The position numbers and the translations under genes are program-made. The notes under the pieces are model-generated. The model was not told the origin of the DNA, searched no databases, and saw nothing but the letters and a program-made list of their open reading frames with translations. From Bdellovibrionales bacterium (GTDB lineage Bacteria; Bdellovibrionota; Bdellovibrionia; Bdellovibrionales; UBA1609): 33,129 nt of DNA. Positions 8,584 to 15,781 of the stretch are shown piece after piece (positions within the stretch are counted from its first letter, which is position 1; every line of letters starts with the position of its first letter). Where the stretch lies: contig JAPPLY010000029.1 of assembly GCA_028819305.1 (NCBI GenBank), forward strand, positions 34,309-67,437, written 5' to 3'.

Positions 8584-8712
8584 CTACACTAGAATAGTTC
8601 CCCAAAATGCCGGTAGATTGTATTTATCAGGGCAACTATCTGCACTTGAGTGATTAGGAAGCAAAAATAGATGAAATAATATAATGAGTCTAAAGAGAAA
8701 AAAATAAAACAT
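8584..8712 (-). CDS. Possible 42-residue secreted peptide or truncated gene downstream of mutL
   Basis: An ATG at 8712 lies 2 bases after the mutL stop codon, with AAAGGTG 5 bases before it. The product starts MFYFFLFRLIILFHLFLLPN, a strong signal-peptide or membrane helix, and continues SSADSCPDKYNLPAF before ending. The good ribosome site and position argue for translation coupled to mutL. The abrupt end, just before a direct repeat bordering the ATPase insert, suggests the remnant of a longer exported protein. No family is recognised. Confidence 0.35.
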   Translation of the reverse strand: MFYFFLFRLIILFHLFLLPNHSSADSCPDKYNLPAFWGTILV

Positions 8713-8714
8713 TA

Positions 8715-10610
8715 TTACACCTTTCGGCCAAAATCCCGTTCCAGACGAGATAGAGGGTATTCTACAAAAACGGGACGACCGTGCGGACAAAAACTGGAAA
8801 GTGGAAACTCATCCATTTGAGCTAAAAGTTCTTTCATCTCTTCTTTGCTTAAAGCCTGTCCCGCCCGAACAGCAGAGTGGCAGGCCATACTAGCACATAA
8901 ATCAGAAATTTTTTTCTCAATAGCAAAACTGCCCCCAAGAGATTTTATTTCATCGGCTAACTGAACCAAAGATTTTTGCAAAGCCACATCTTTTAAAATA
9001 GGCGGAGCGGAATGGATCACCACCCCATCCGGGCCAGACAGCTCTATCTCCACACCTATTTTTAAAAGTTCTTTTTGAACAGATAATAAAGCTGTTACCA
9101 AGGAGGCATCTAAATCCAAAGCTAAAGGCACAAGGCGGCTCTGAATTTCCCCTTTGCCTTTATTCCAGGAAAACATCAACCTTTCATACAACACTCTTTC
9201 ATGGGCCGCATGCTGATCAATAAAAATAAGGGAGGATCTTGTCTGCGCTATAATATAAGTTAAGTGAGCTTGAGATAAAACATGCAAAGAAGACCAATAG
9301 TTTTGACTTTCTACCTTATGAGCTTCTAAAAGGGAAGTTGAATCCCCTTTATCTCCCTTAGTATCGGGAGTGATTTTCATGTTCCTGACTGTATCCGCTA
9401 CAGAAGTAGTATCTTTATATTGATTGTGATTTTTAAGGTTTCCAAGGTCTTTTCCTCTACTCCCAAGTGGAGAACTCTTTACAGGCTCATCTAAATAAAA
9501 CCCTTTGGCTTTATATTTTTTTTCTTGAAATTGGGTTTGCTGAAATACCTCACCTGGAAAACTCAGTTCTGTTTCCTTTTTAATATCAGAGACAGAAGAC
9601 TTTTGCTTTTTATCCTCCAGCCATAAAGCTTTTTCCAAAACCGCGCGCAGACTATTATGAACAGCCTTAAAAACAGGTGAAGAGTTTCTAAAACGAATCT
9701 TGGATTTAGCGGGATGCACATTCACATCTAAATCTTCCTTCCGACAGGAAAGATTTAACACCACAATAGGGTACTCTCCGTGCATCAACAAACCTCGATA
9801 AGCAGACATCACAGCCGAGTAAAGAGTGGCATCTTCTACCCATCTCCCTTCTACAAAAAACCACATTTGCCGACGATTGGAAACAGTATTGTTAGGGGCG
9901 CAAAGCACGGCTTCCAAATTAATATCCTGGTATTTAGTTTTAGTGTAAAAAGTATTTTCTAAAGATAATATCTCTTCTGCTCTTTTTTGCAAATTCTTTG
10001 AACCAGGCCAATAAAACAATAACTTGTTTTTATATAACACCCTAAATTCTACATGCGGACGAGGAAGAGCCATAGCTTTAAGAGTATTTTTAATGACTGT
10101 TGTTTCCGCACTTTCTGATTTTAAAAATTTTAATCGAGCTGGTGTATTCTGAAATAAATTTTTTACAATAATAGTAGTGCCTTTTTCTGAGCCTATAGAT
10201 TCTACAGAAGTTTTTTTTCCAAACTCACTTTTCAGACGAGCCGCTTGTTTTTGATTTTCCGGTTTTGAAACCAAAGTCAAATCACTCACTTCTGCAATAC
10301 TAGCCAAAGCTTCACCACGAAAGCCATAACTGTTAATAACCCAAATATCCTTAAGAGAAGCAATTTTACTTGTGCTATGCGGAGATAGGGCCAAATTTAA
10401 CTCCGAATCTTTAATACCACAGCCATTATCCTTTATCTGAACAAAACGTCCACCTTCTGAAAAATGCATTTCAATTTTATCAGCTCCCGCATCCAAACTA
10501 TTTTCAATCAATTCTTTAACTAAATTCGCCGGACGCTCTACCACTTCCCCGGCAGCGATATGATTTATCACCTCTGGTGGTAACGTATGGATTGAATTTA
10601 CCTTAAGCAC
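8715..10610 (-). CDS. mutL: DNA mismatch repair protein MutL, endonuclease-type
   Basis: This is a full-length, 631-residue MutL. The GHKL ATPase domain is clear: INHIAAGEVVERPANLVKEL, the ENSLDAGA ATP-binding helix, DNGCGI, and GFRGEALASIAEVS. A variable polar linker covers about 340-440. The C-terminal dimerisation domain carries the metal-binding motif DQHA-x2-E-x4-E (Asp465), an ACHSAVRAG motif and CPHGRP (Cys608), the set found in MutL proteins with latent nicking activity, as opposed to the Escherichia coli type. That implies methylation-independent strand choice. Translation starts at GTG with AAAGGAG 7 bases upstream. Confidence 0.96.
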   Translation of the reverse strand: MLKVNSIHTLPPEVINHIAAGEVVERPANLVKELIENSLDAGADKIEMHFSEGGRFVQIKDNGCGIKDSELNLALSPHSTSKIASLKDIWVINSYGFRGEALASIAEVSDLTLVSKPENQKQAARLKSEFGKKTSVESIGSEKGTTIIVKNLFQNTPARLKFLKSESAETTVIKNTLKAMALPRPHVEFRVLYKNKLLFYWPGSKNLQKRAEEILSLENTFYTKTKYQDINLEAVLCAPNNTVSNRRQMWFFVEGRWVEDATLYSAVMSAYRGLLMHGEYPIVVLNLSCRKEDLDVNVHPAKSKIRFRNSSPVFKAVHNSLRAVLEKALWLEDKKQKSSVSDIKKETELSFPGEVFQQTQFQEKKYKAKGFYLDEPVKSSPLGSRGKDLGNLKNHNQYKDTTSVADTVRNMKITPDTKGDKGDSTSLLEAHKVESQNYWSSLHVLSQAHLTYIIAQTRSSLIFIDQHAAHERVLYERLMFSWNKGKGEIQSRLVPLALDLDASLVTALLSVQKELLKIGVEIELSGPDGVVIHSAPPILKDVALQKSLVQLADEIKSLGGSFAIEKKISDLCASMACHSAVRAGQALSKEEMKELLAQMDEFPLSSFCPHGRPVFVEYPLSRLERDFGRKV

Positions 10611-10764
10611 TTTTAAACTCCTTTGCTCTTTTTACATCTGCCGTACAAGAGTTAAAACATATATCTACCCAATAATACTGTAAATGACAAGAAACTTTAA
10701 CTTTCTGGTAGATTTGAGATTTTACGGCTTTTTACTGTACGTGTTCACTAATTCGCTGACAAAA

Positions 10765-10914
10765 TCACTTCTTCGCTTTCTCACAAATACCATTCATTTG
10801 CAAGGGTGTCTTCTGATTTAATCCCTGGTGGGGCCTTAACTCATTATAATATATCAAATACTCCTCTTTTTTAGCGCGGCTCAAACAATCAGATACGTTG
10901 AATCCAGAAAAAAT
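10765..10914 (-). pseudogene. C-terminal remnant of an integrase-core (IS3/IS481-like) transposase
   Basis: Translating the minus strand gives a tail ending EYLIYYNELRPHQGLNQKTP and then LQMNGICEKAKK with a TGA at 10765-10767. The YYN-x-RPHQGLN-x-KTP pattern is characteristic of the end of the rve integrase domain in IS3/IS481 transposases. Only about 50 residues remain, with no upstream catalytic DDE part. It abuts the broken 5' end of the HerA-like gene, so the insertion or its decay probably truncated that gene. Confidence 0.8.
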
Positions 10915-11385
10915 ATGCTGAAAGAAAAAATAAATGTTTCAGTTACTTCAAAAGTAACAGGATTATCTGAAAAAGCACATAATATCTTATCAAAAGAATC
11001 TTTTAGGGAAGCTGAAAGTTGGAAAGACTACAGGTTGGAAACATTTGAAGAAATTATAAAAGAAGGAAGAAAATTTGGCATGTTTTTAACAATAGCAAGT
11101 CAACGGCCACATGATATATCACCAACTATTATCTCTCAATTACATAATTATTTTTTACATAGATTAATAAATAATCATGATATTAATGCTGTTGAAAAAA
11201 CTATAGCCTATCTCGATAAATTGTCTGTTGAATACCTATCTATATTGCCTATTGGTACTTGTGTATTAGCTGGTTTACTTACTCATGTTCCAGTTATTGT
11301 TGATATTGGAAAAATTGAGCCAGAAGAACATGAACCGGATAATAAAACAATAGACTTGATTGAATATTGGGGAGATAAAGACTAA
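10915..11385 (+). pseudogene. 5'-truncated HerA/DUF87-type ATPase
   Basis: Only the C-terminal part of a HerA-like ATPase is present (156 residues from the first ATG). It includes an EKAHNILSKES stretch resembling the Walker B region of HerA, then FEEIIKEGRKFGMFLTIASQ, RPHDISPTIISQ (sensor and arginine-finger region), and the final strand with LLTHVPVIVDIG. The Walker A half is missing and the frame starts at the border of a transposase remnant, so it should be inactive. HerA ATPases partner NurA-like nucleases in resection and occur in several antiphage modules. It lies upstream of a restriction-modification pair, consistent with a decaying defence island. Confidence 0.75.
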
Positions 11386-11494
11386 AGAAAATATATAATA
11401 TCAGAGACAGCCTTTAATACAACGCATTATGCGATATAAGAATTTTTTAAATAAATGTTATAGTTAGACACTTCTAATATAAGGATACTGAAAA

Positions 11495-12383
11495 GTGCAA
11501 AAAACAGAACTTTGGAGTGATATAGTTGAAAAACAATTTTTTCAACATTTTTTAAGAAAGAAAAAAGTTCTTTCTCAAGAAAAACTCTTTTATTTGATAA
11601 ATGATAATTACTTAGCCTACATTCCAAAAAATGTAACATCACCAGGATATACATTACAAAGTAGAAATTCACTCATTGGACAATTTACAGAAAAATGGTG
11701 TCAACAATTACTTTCCCCAATAGCTCGCAAGTTTAATCTATATGCTGTTACTAATGTAATATGTCAAGAAGCTGGATTATCCAAGCAATCTAGCGCGGAT
11801 ATTGGTTTTTGTAAAAGTGATAAGCAGCATCAGAAATATCAAGACATAAAAATAATTTTTGAAATAAAAATGAGCATACTTTCAAATTATGAATTTGATA
11901 AAAATAAGAAAACTGTTAAATGGATAGGAGATTATACAACTCATAAGGGAAATCCATCCTTAATTGAGGTCTGATTCCATGTTGAAAGCTATAGGAAAAC
12001 TAATCAGTATAAGAGTAGCCAACCCATGTACAAGAAATATTCCCTTGGTTGTTTTAGGAAATTCACCCATTACAAAACACTATGAAAAAAAAGTTGATTC
12101 TCTAAAGAACTTAAGAATTATACAAGGTTTTTTGTCACTTAATCCTTCATTGCATCCAAAAAAAGGGGTTATTAAGAACACTCCAAAAAAAGGTTTTCAA
12201 ACTATTGAAAATAAAAAAAACTTGGAAAAGTTTTTTGGGAACTTAATTCATTCTCGTATGATCTATTTTTCTGCAATGACTGTGAAGAGTAAATTAGGAC
12301 AAATTATCTCTAAGTCAAATAGGGAAAAAAATATAGAAGGAAAAGCTGAAAAGTTTTTAAAATTAATGGAAGGAGTTTTATGA
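11495..12383 (+). pseudogene. Type II restriction endonuclease (PD-(D/E)XK-like), split by a frameshift
   Basis: Two overlapping frames make up one probable enzyme: 11495-11974 (GTG start, 159 residues) and 11964-12383 (139 residues). The first holds a plausible nuclease core: Asp102 in SADIGF and Glu123-x-Lys125 in IIFEIKMS. The first frame ends KGNPSLIEV, while the second reads RSDSMLKAIGKLI; removing one base near 11958 restores a continuous KGNPSLLRSDSMLKAIGK, resembling the continuous helix of such nucleases. The stop overlaps the methylase ATG (ATGA), so the two are coupled. The frameshift probably inactivates restriction; a sequencing error is the alternative. The recognition site is unknown. 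Confidence 0.7.
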
Positions 12384-13297
12384 AAAAAAGCAAAACACGA
12401 ACTCAGTCTTTTGGAAGTTCAGGAAGACAAGGGCATGACTCTTCTTTGTTTTATGGATCAAAACTGTATAAAAATTTAGACTTCAAAGAAGATACACAAA
12501 ATAACATAGAGGGGGCTATTCAAGAAGATGCTATTAATCAAATTTTCTTAAAATCTGCAACAAAGATGTCTGAATTACCAGACAACACAATTCATTTAAT
12601 GATAACTTCACCTCCTTACAATGTTTCAAAAGATTATGATGAAAATTTATCCCTAGAAGAGTATCTAAACTTTCTTAATAAAGTTTTTTCGGAAACATAT
12701 AGAGTTTTAGTCAACGGAGGGAGAGCTTGTATCAATATAGCGAATATAGGACGAAAACCTTACATTCCTCTTTCTGATTATATTTCAAAAATGATGATAG
12801 ATATAGGTTTTTTAATGAGGGGGGAAATTATATGGAATAAGTCCGCTTCTTCAGGAACTTCTACAGCATGGGGAAGCTGGTGTTCTCCATCTAACCCCAC
12901 TTTAAGAGATATACATGAATATATTTTAATTTTTTCAAAAGGAGCTTATAAAAGAGAAAAACAGGAAAAAAAAACTACAATTCAAAAAGAACAATTTATT
13001 GAATGGACAAAATCTATCTGGAATATGAACACAGAATCCGCTAGAAAAATAGGTCATCCTGCGCCATTTCCTGAAGAGTTGCCATTTCGTCTTATGCAAC
13101 TTTATTCTTTTGAAAATGATATTGTTTTAGATCCATTTATGGGAAGTGGTACTACAGCTGTCGTTGGATTGAAAAATGGTAGGAAATTTGTAGGTTACGA
13201 AATCAATGAAGATTATGTGAAAATAGCTAGTGAAAGAATATCAAATCTGCAACCTTCTTTGTTTCAAAATAATATTGAAAAGTTATCAAATTTGTAG
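12380..13297 (+). CDS. Type II DNA methyltransferase (amino-MTase, beta-type motif order)
   Basis: The 305-residue product has catalytic motif IV TSPPY (residues 76-80) before the AdoMet-binding motif I DPFMGSGTT (251-259), the beta-class order, and motif GRKFVGYEINEDYV after it. SPPY is most often seen in N4-cytosine enzymes but also in N6-adenine ones, so the base is undecided. The N-terminal stretch FGSSGRQGHDSSLFY resembles that of several restriction-modification methylases. AAGGAG precedes the ATG, which overlaps the endonuclease stop. The methylase frame is intact while its nuclease is broken, so it may now act as an orphan methylase. AT-rich base use suits acquired DNA. Confidence 0.88.
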   Translation: MKKSKTRTQSFGSSGRQGHDSSLFYGSKLYKNLDFKEDTQNNIEGAIQEDAINQIFLKSATKMSELPDNTIHLMITSPPYNVSKDYDENLSLEEYLNFLNKVFSETYRVLVNGGRACINIANIGRKPYIPLSDYISKMMIDIGFLMRGEIIWNKSASSGTSTAWGSWCSPSNPTLRDIHEYILIFSKGAYKREKQEKKTTIQKEQFIEWTKSIWNMNTESARKIGHPAPFPEELPFRLMQLYSFENDIVLDPFMGSGTTAVVGLKNGRKFVGYEINEDYVKIASERISNLQPSLFQNNIEKLSNL

Positions 13298-13368
13298 TTT
13301 CTTGTATTAGTTAATGGCTATATGAGAAGAAGCTTTATATAAAAAATATTACTAAAAGTAATAAGAAA

Positions 13369-13575
13369 ATGTACAAAAAAGTATTAGAAGTTAAAGGAAC
13401 GGCCAAAGGAACTATCCGGCGGATTATGCCGGATATTGGCTTTGGTGCTATTTGGGATAAAAAGAATAAACAGGATGTATATTTTTCCACTGTAACAGAA
13501 TTTACCAATACTTCTTATGAAGAACTAAATGAAGGGGATATCGTGGAAGTCTTGGTTGTAAGAACTGCCACTTGA
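13369..13575 (+). CDS. Cold-shock-like OB-fold protein
   Basis: The 68-residue product has the spacing of a cold-shock domain: KGTIRRIMPDIGFGAIWDKK, a QDVYFSTVTEF strand equivalent to the DVFFH motif, and EELNEGDIVEVLVV. RNP1 and RNP2 aromatics are partly degenerate (FGAIW, VYFS), so nucleic-acid binding is likely but not typical CspA. No strong Shine-Dalgarno is visible before the ATG. It follows the methylase by 70 bases and could be transcribed with it. Confidence 0.65.
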   Translation: MYKKVLEVKGTAKGTIRRIMPDIGFGAIWDKKNKQDVYFSTVTEFTNTSYEELNEGDIVEVLVVRTAT

Positions 13576-13617
13576 ACCACACACTTTTTAATATTCATAC
13601 GTTCAATGTTTCAGGAA

Positions 13618-13785
13618 ATGTCGGGGTATTTCAAACCCTCGTGTTTCTTGGTTAATCAGGCAATCACCATTTCGCTGTGTTTATGTCGGGGTATTTCTCA
13701 GCATTTCAATTTTTGGCTACATGAGGCTACATATTTGGCTACACGGATTTTTACTTGGTCAAGGGGCTTTTTTGGTGGTTAGTTT
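13618..13785. repeat. Cluster of short direct repeats, left flank of the Dam cassette
   Basis: ATGTCGGGGTATTT occurs at 13618-13631 and 13683-13696. GGCTACA occurs three times in phase at 13715, 13725 and 13737. A motif with CAAGGGGCTTTTTTGGTGG follows near 13760-13780 and recurs as CAAGGGCTTTTTTGGTGG near 15626-15646. The spacing of one DNA turn between GGCTACA copies suggests binding sites for a protein, for instance arm sites of a recombinase. The stretch 13576-13989 has no gene. Confidence 0.6.
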
Positions 13786-13864
13786 TAAACAACTAAAAAG
13801 ACAATTACTTTTTATTACTTGAAAACAAAATTATGCAAAGCAAAATAAATACAATTTTTTTCTG

Positions 13865-13879
13865 TTAGCTATATGCTAA
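13865..13879. promoter_or_regulatory. Palindrome, possible operator
   Basis: TTAGC TATAT GCTAA is a perfect inverted repeat just upstream of the candidate promoter at 13899-13928. It could be an operator for the downstream cassette; this is inference only. Confidence 0.3.
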
Positions 13880-13898
13880 TAAGGTTATTTCTGAATTC

Positions 13899-13928
13899 TT
13901 GATAACGGATAAAATATTAAAATAGAAT
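13899..13928 (+). promoter_or_regulatory. Candidate sigma-70 promoter of the Dam cassette
   Basis: TTGATA (13899-13904) and TAGAAT (13923-13928) are separated by 18 bases, about 60 bases before the ATG at 13990. The region is very AT-rich, so chance matches are possible. Confidence 0.35.
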
Positions 13929-13989
13929 GTAATGAACAAAAAATTTAAAATAATAACAAAATGTTGATTTTTTTACTTTAGGAAAAAGA

Positions 13990-14520
13990 ATGTCTAATGA
14001 TGGTACTTTGTGTGGAGTTTTGCAGTTACCCAATGGAGAATTAAAATATGAACCTTATAATGAATTCCTTAAGCATATAATCAAATCAAATGCTCCAGAC
14101 TTATTAAGAGATTTCATTTTAACAGTAGGAATTGTAAGTAATCATGGTAACTGGTTTACTTCCGAAGACCATAACAAAGAGTTAAAAGTATTAGCTCAAT
14201 CGTATGATTGGTTATTGTTTTTAACTGATGAGGGGTTATCTCAATTTGTAGAGAATTTATTGTTAAATCCTACCACAAAATATGAATCTGTTCGAAAAGC
14301 ATTTATAAGTAGTTATCAAAACCAAAAAACAAGTAACAGTTTTACAAAAGTAAAAATTTCACTATCAGCAGATAGAGCTATTCAAGAATATTTTAAAGAG
14401 AATTTACCCAAGATTGAGAACTGGTTTAACATTATCTCGCCGATTAACAAGAGTATTCAAAATCTAAAGTCAGATATTAATTCTCTGACACAAAAAAAGT
14501 GGAAGGAGATACTTACATGA
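13990..14520 (+). CDS. Unrecognised protein coupled to a phage-type Dam methylase
   Basis: The 176-residue product is not a family I recognise. It begins MSNDGTLCGVLQLPNGELKY, appears mainly helical with acidic and aromatic residues (NHGNWFTSEDH, YDWLLFLTDEGL), and ends in a long Lys-rich helix. There is no signal peptide or membrane segment. Its TGA stop overlaps the ATG of the methylase gene (ATGA), so the two are translationally coupled. By position it could be a cognate nuclease, a specificity or anti-toxic partner, or a phage cargo protein; no PD-(D/E)XK, HNH or GIY-YIG motif is obvious. Function is unknown. Confidence 0.6.
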   Translation: MSNDGTLCGVLQLPNGELKYEPYNEFLKHIIKSNAPDLLRDFILTVGIVSNHGNWFTSEDHNKELKVLAQSYDWLLFLTDEGLSQFVENLLLNPTTKYESVRKAFISSYQNQKTSNSFTKVKISLSADRAIQEYFKENLPKIENWFNIISPINKSIQNLKSDINSLTQKKWKEILT

Positions 14521-15161
14521 CAGCAGGCCGCACTGTTAATTCTCAAAATGTTAATTGGTGTACTCCCAGAAGATATGTAAAAGCAGTTAAACAGGTGTTT
14601 GAAGGTGTAATAGAACTTGATCCCTGTTCTAACAAGTGGTCAATAGTAAAAGCAAATACAGAATTCTCTTTACCTAAACACGATGGTTTAGTTGAATCTT
14701 GGAAATATAAAACTATATATGTCAATCCTCCTTATGGAGCAGATCGGGAAAAAGGAACAACAATAAAACATTGGTTATATAAATGTGCTGATGCAAATAA
14801 TCGCTTTCATTCAGAAGTGTTAGCTTTGATTCCAGTCGCTACTAATACAAGCCACTGGAAAGAATATATATGGGGAAAAGCTACTGCTGTATGTTTTTTA
14901 TATGAGACTAGATTGAAATTTTTAGAAAATGGTAACATGGAAGGAAAAGGTGCTCCGATGTCTTGTGCAATGGTTTATTGGGGCAAAAATTATGCAGTTT
15001 TTTTCAATGTATTTTTGAAATTTGGAGCAGTTGTTGACTTAAGGAAATTAAAAGACAAAGCAATAGGAGAGGAAATTATCATTAAAAAAAGAAGAAAAGT
15101 ATTTTCACAAGACACTATATTTGATATTGAAAACAATAGTAATCAATTAGACCTATTATAA
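14517..15161 (+). CDS. Phage-type DNA N6-adenine methyltransferase (Dam family)
   Basis: The pattern NWCTPRRYVKAV (from residue 13), ELDPCSN (34-39) and YVNPPYG (68-74) identifies the phage/prophage DNA N-6-adenine-methyltransferase family; NPPY is the catalytic motif of N6-adenine methylases. I chose the ATG at 14517, giving 214 residues, over a GTG at 14499, because AAGGAG sits about 10 bases upstream and the ATG overlaps the preceding stop. Such enzymes usually modify phage or island DNA. The gene sits in a cassette bordered by related repeats at about 13717 and 15590. The Lys/Arg-rich tail after about residue 185 is probably outside the fold. Confidence 0.85.
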   Translation: MTAGRTVNSQNVNWCTPRRYVKAVKQVFEGVIELDPCSNKWSIVKANTEFSLPKHDGLVESWKYKTIYVNPPYGADREKGTTIKHWLYKCADANNRFHSEVLALIPVATNTSHWKEYIWGKATAVCFLYETRLKFLENGNMEGKGAPMSCAMVYWGKNYAVFFNVFLKFGAVVDLRKLKDKAIGEEIIIKKRRKVFSQDTIFDIENNSNQLDLL

Positions 15162-15181
15162 TTATTCACGGATAAAAAATA

Positions 15182-15360
15182 ATGAAAAAAATAATTTCTT
15201 GGATTATATAATCGGTAAGGAGTATGCTCAAGAAGTTATTGATAATAAAGAATCACAATCTAAGGCTGGGAATTTTTGTCTCAGCTTCTCAGAAATGTTA
15301 TCCAATGCTCAGAAAAGATTTGAAATAGTTTTAGAAATTATTGAAGGAGAAGATATATAA
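15182..15360 (+). pseudogene. Small ORF with a poly-A frameshift
   Basis: The ATG at 15182 is followed by a run of seven A. In its own frame it stops after nine residues. One extra A would give a 59-residue protein starting MKKNNFLDYIIGKEYAQEV and ending EIVLEIIEGEDI with TAA at 15358-15360. That second frame has coding character (amphipathic helix, acidic end) but no good start of its own. It may be a decayed small gene, a slippage-controlled one or a sequencing error. No family is recognised. Confidence 0.35.
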
Positions 15361-15589
15361 TAACTAATAATAAAGAATATCTTAATTAGAGAAAAAATAG
15401 CTTAGTGAGACCTATACAATCAAAAAATCCACCTTCCCGAACAGCCCTTCACCTTTTGTTGAGGACTTGAGGGAGAAGAATTTTTAAATTTCAACATATC
15501 AAAAAAACAATATCTTAATCTTCATATTGAAGCCCCCTTTTGTTCAGTTTATTACTTCATTTTGGTTGATAAAATCCCTTGTAGAGCAT

Positions 15590-15650
15590 AATTCTACATG
15601 AAATTATACATGGGTTTTTAGGCTGACCAAGGGCTTTTTTGGTGGATAAA
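15590..15650 (+). repeat. Right-flank repeat of the Dam cassette
   Basis: CTACATGAAATTATACATGG is followed by GTTTTTAGGCTGACCAAGGG and CTTTTTTGGTGG. It resembles the sequence at 13717-13782 (CTACATGAGG...GGATTTTTAC...CAAGGGGCTTTTTTGGTGG). The two copies are direct and about 1.9 kb apart. The stretch 15361-15781 has no gene apart from this repeat and the NYN leader. Confidence 0.6.
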
Positions 15651-15669
15651 TTCTGAAAAAAATTTGTTC

Positions 15670-15700
15670 TTGACTTTTTTGCTATTTTACATCATATTAT
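15670..15700 (+). promoter_or_regulatory. Candidate promoter of the NYN gene
   Basis: TTGACT (15670-15675) is followed by an AT-rich -10 region, CATATT at 15693-15698 (17-base spacing) or TATTAT at 15695-15700. It would give a leader of about 75 bases containing two hairpins. Confidence 0.4.
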
Positions 15701-15708
15701 TGTTAGCT

Positions 15709-15770
15709 ACCCCCGTGATTTACGAATGACGGGGTACGAGGCGGCCTTTTCGGTCGCTTTCGTCTTTTTG
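15709..15770 (+). promoter_or_regulatory. Two consecutive hairpins in the NYN leader, possible attenuator
   Basis: The first hairpin pairs TACCCCCGT with ACGGGGTA around a 12-base loop (about 15709-15736). The second pairs GCGGCC with GGTCGC around TTTTC (about 15741-15757) and is followed by TTTCGTCTTTTT, resembling an intrinsic terminator just before the TTG start. This could control read-through into the nuclease gene. Confidence 0.4.
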
Positions 15771-15781
15771 AGGCTTATATT

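Noticed and set aside
13860-15710. Integron attC sites around the Dam cassette (TGTTAGCTA near 13863 and 15700)
   Set aside because: The GTTAGCT does not fit the GTTRRRY core and no matching RYYYAAC partner at the other end was found.
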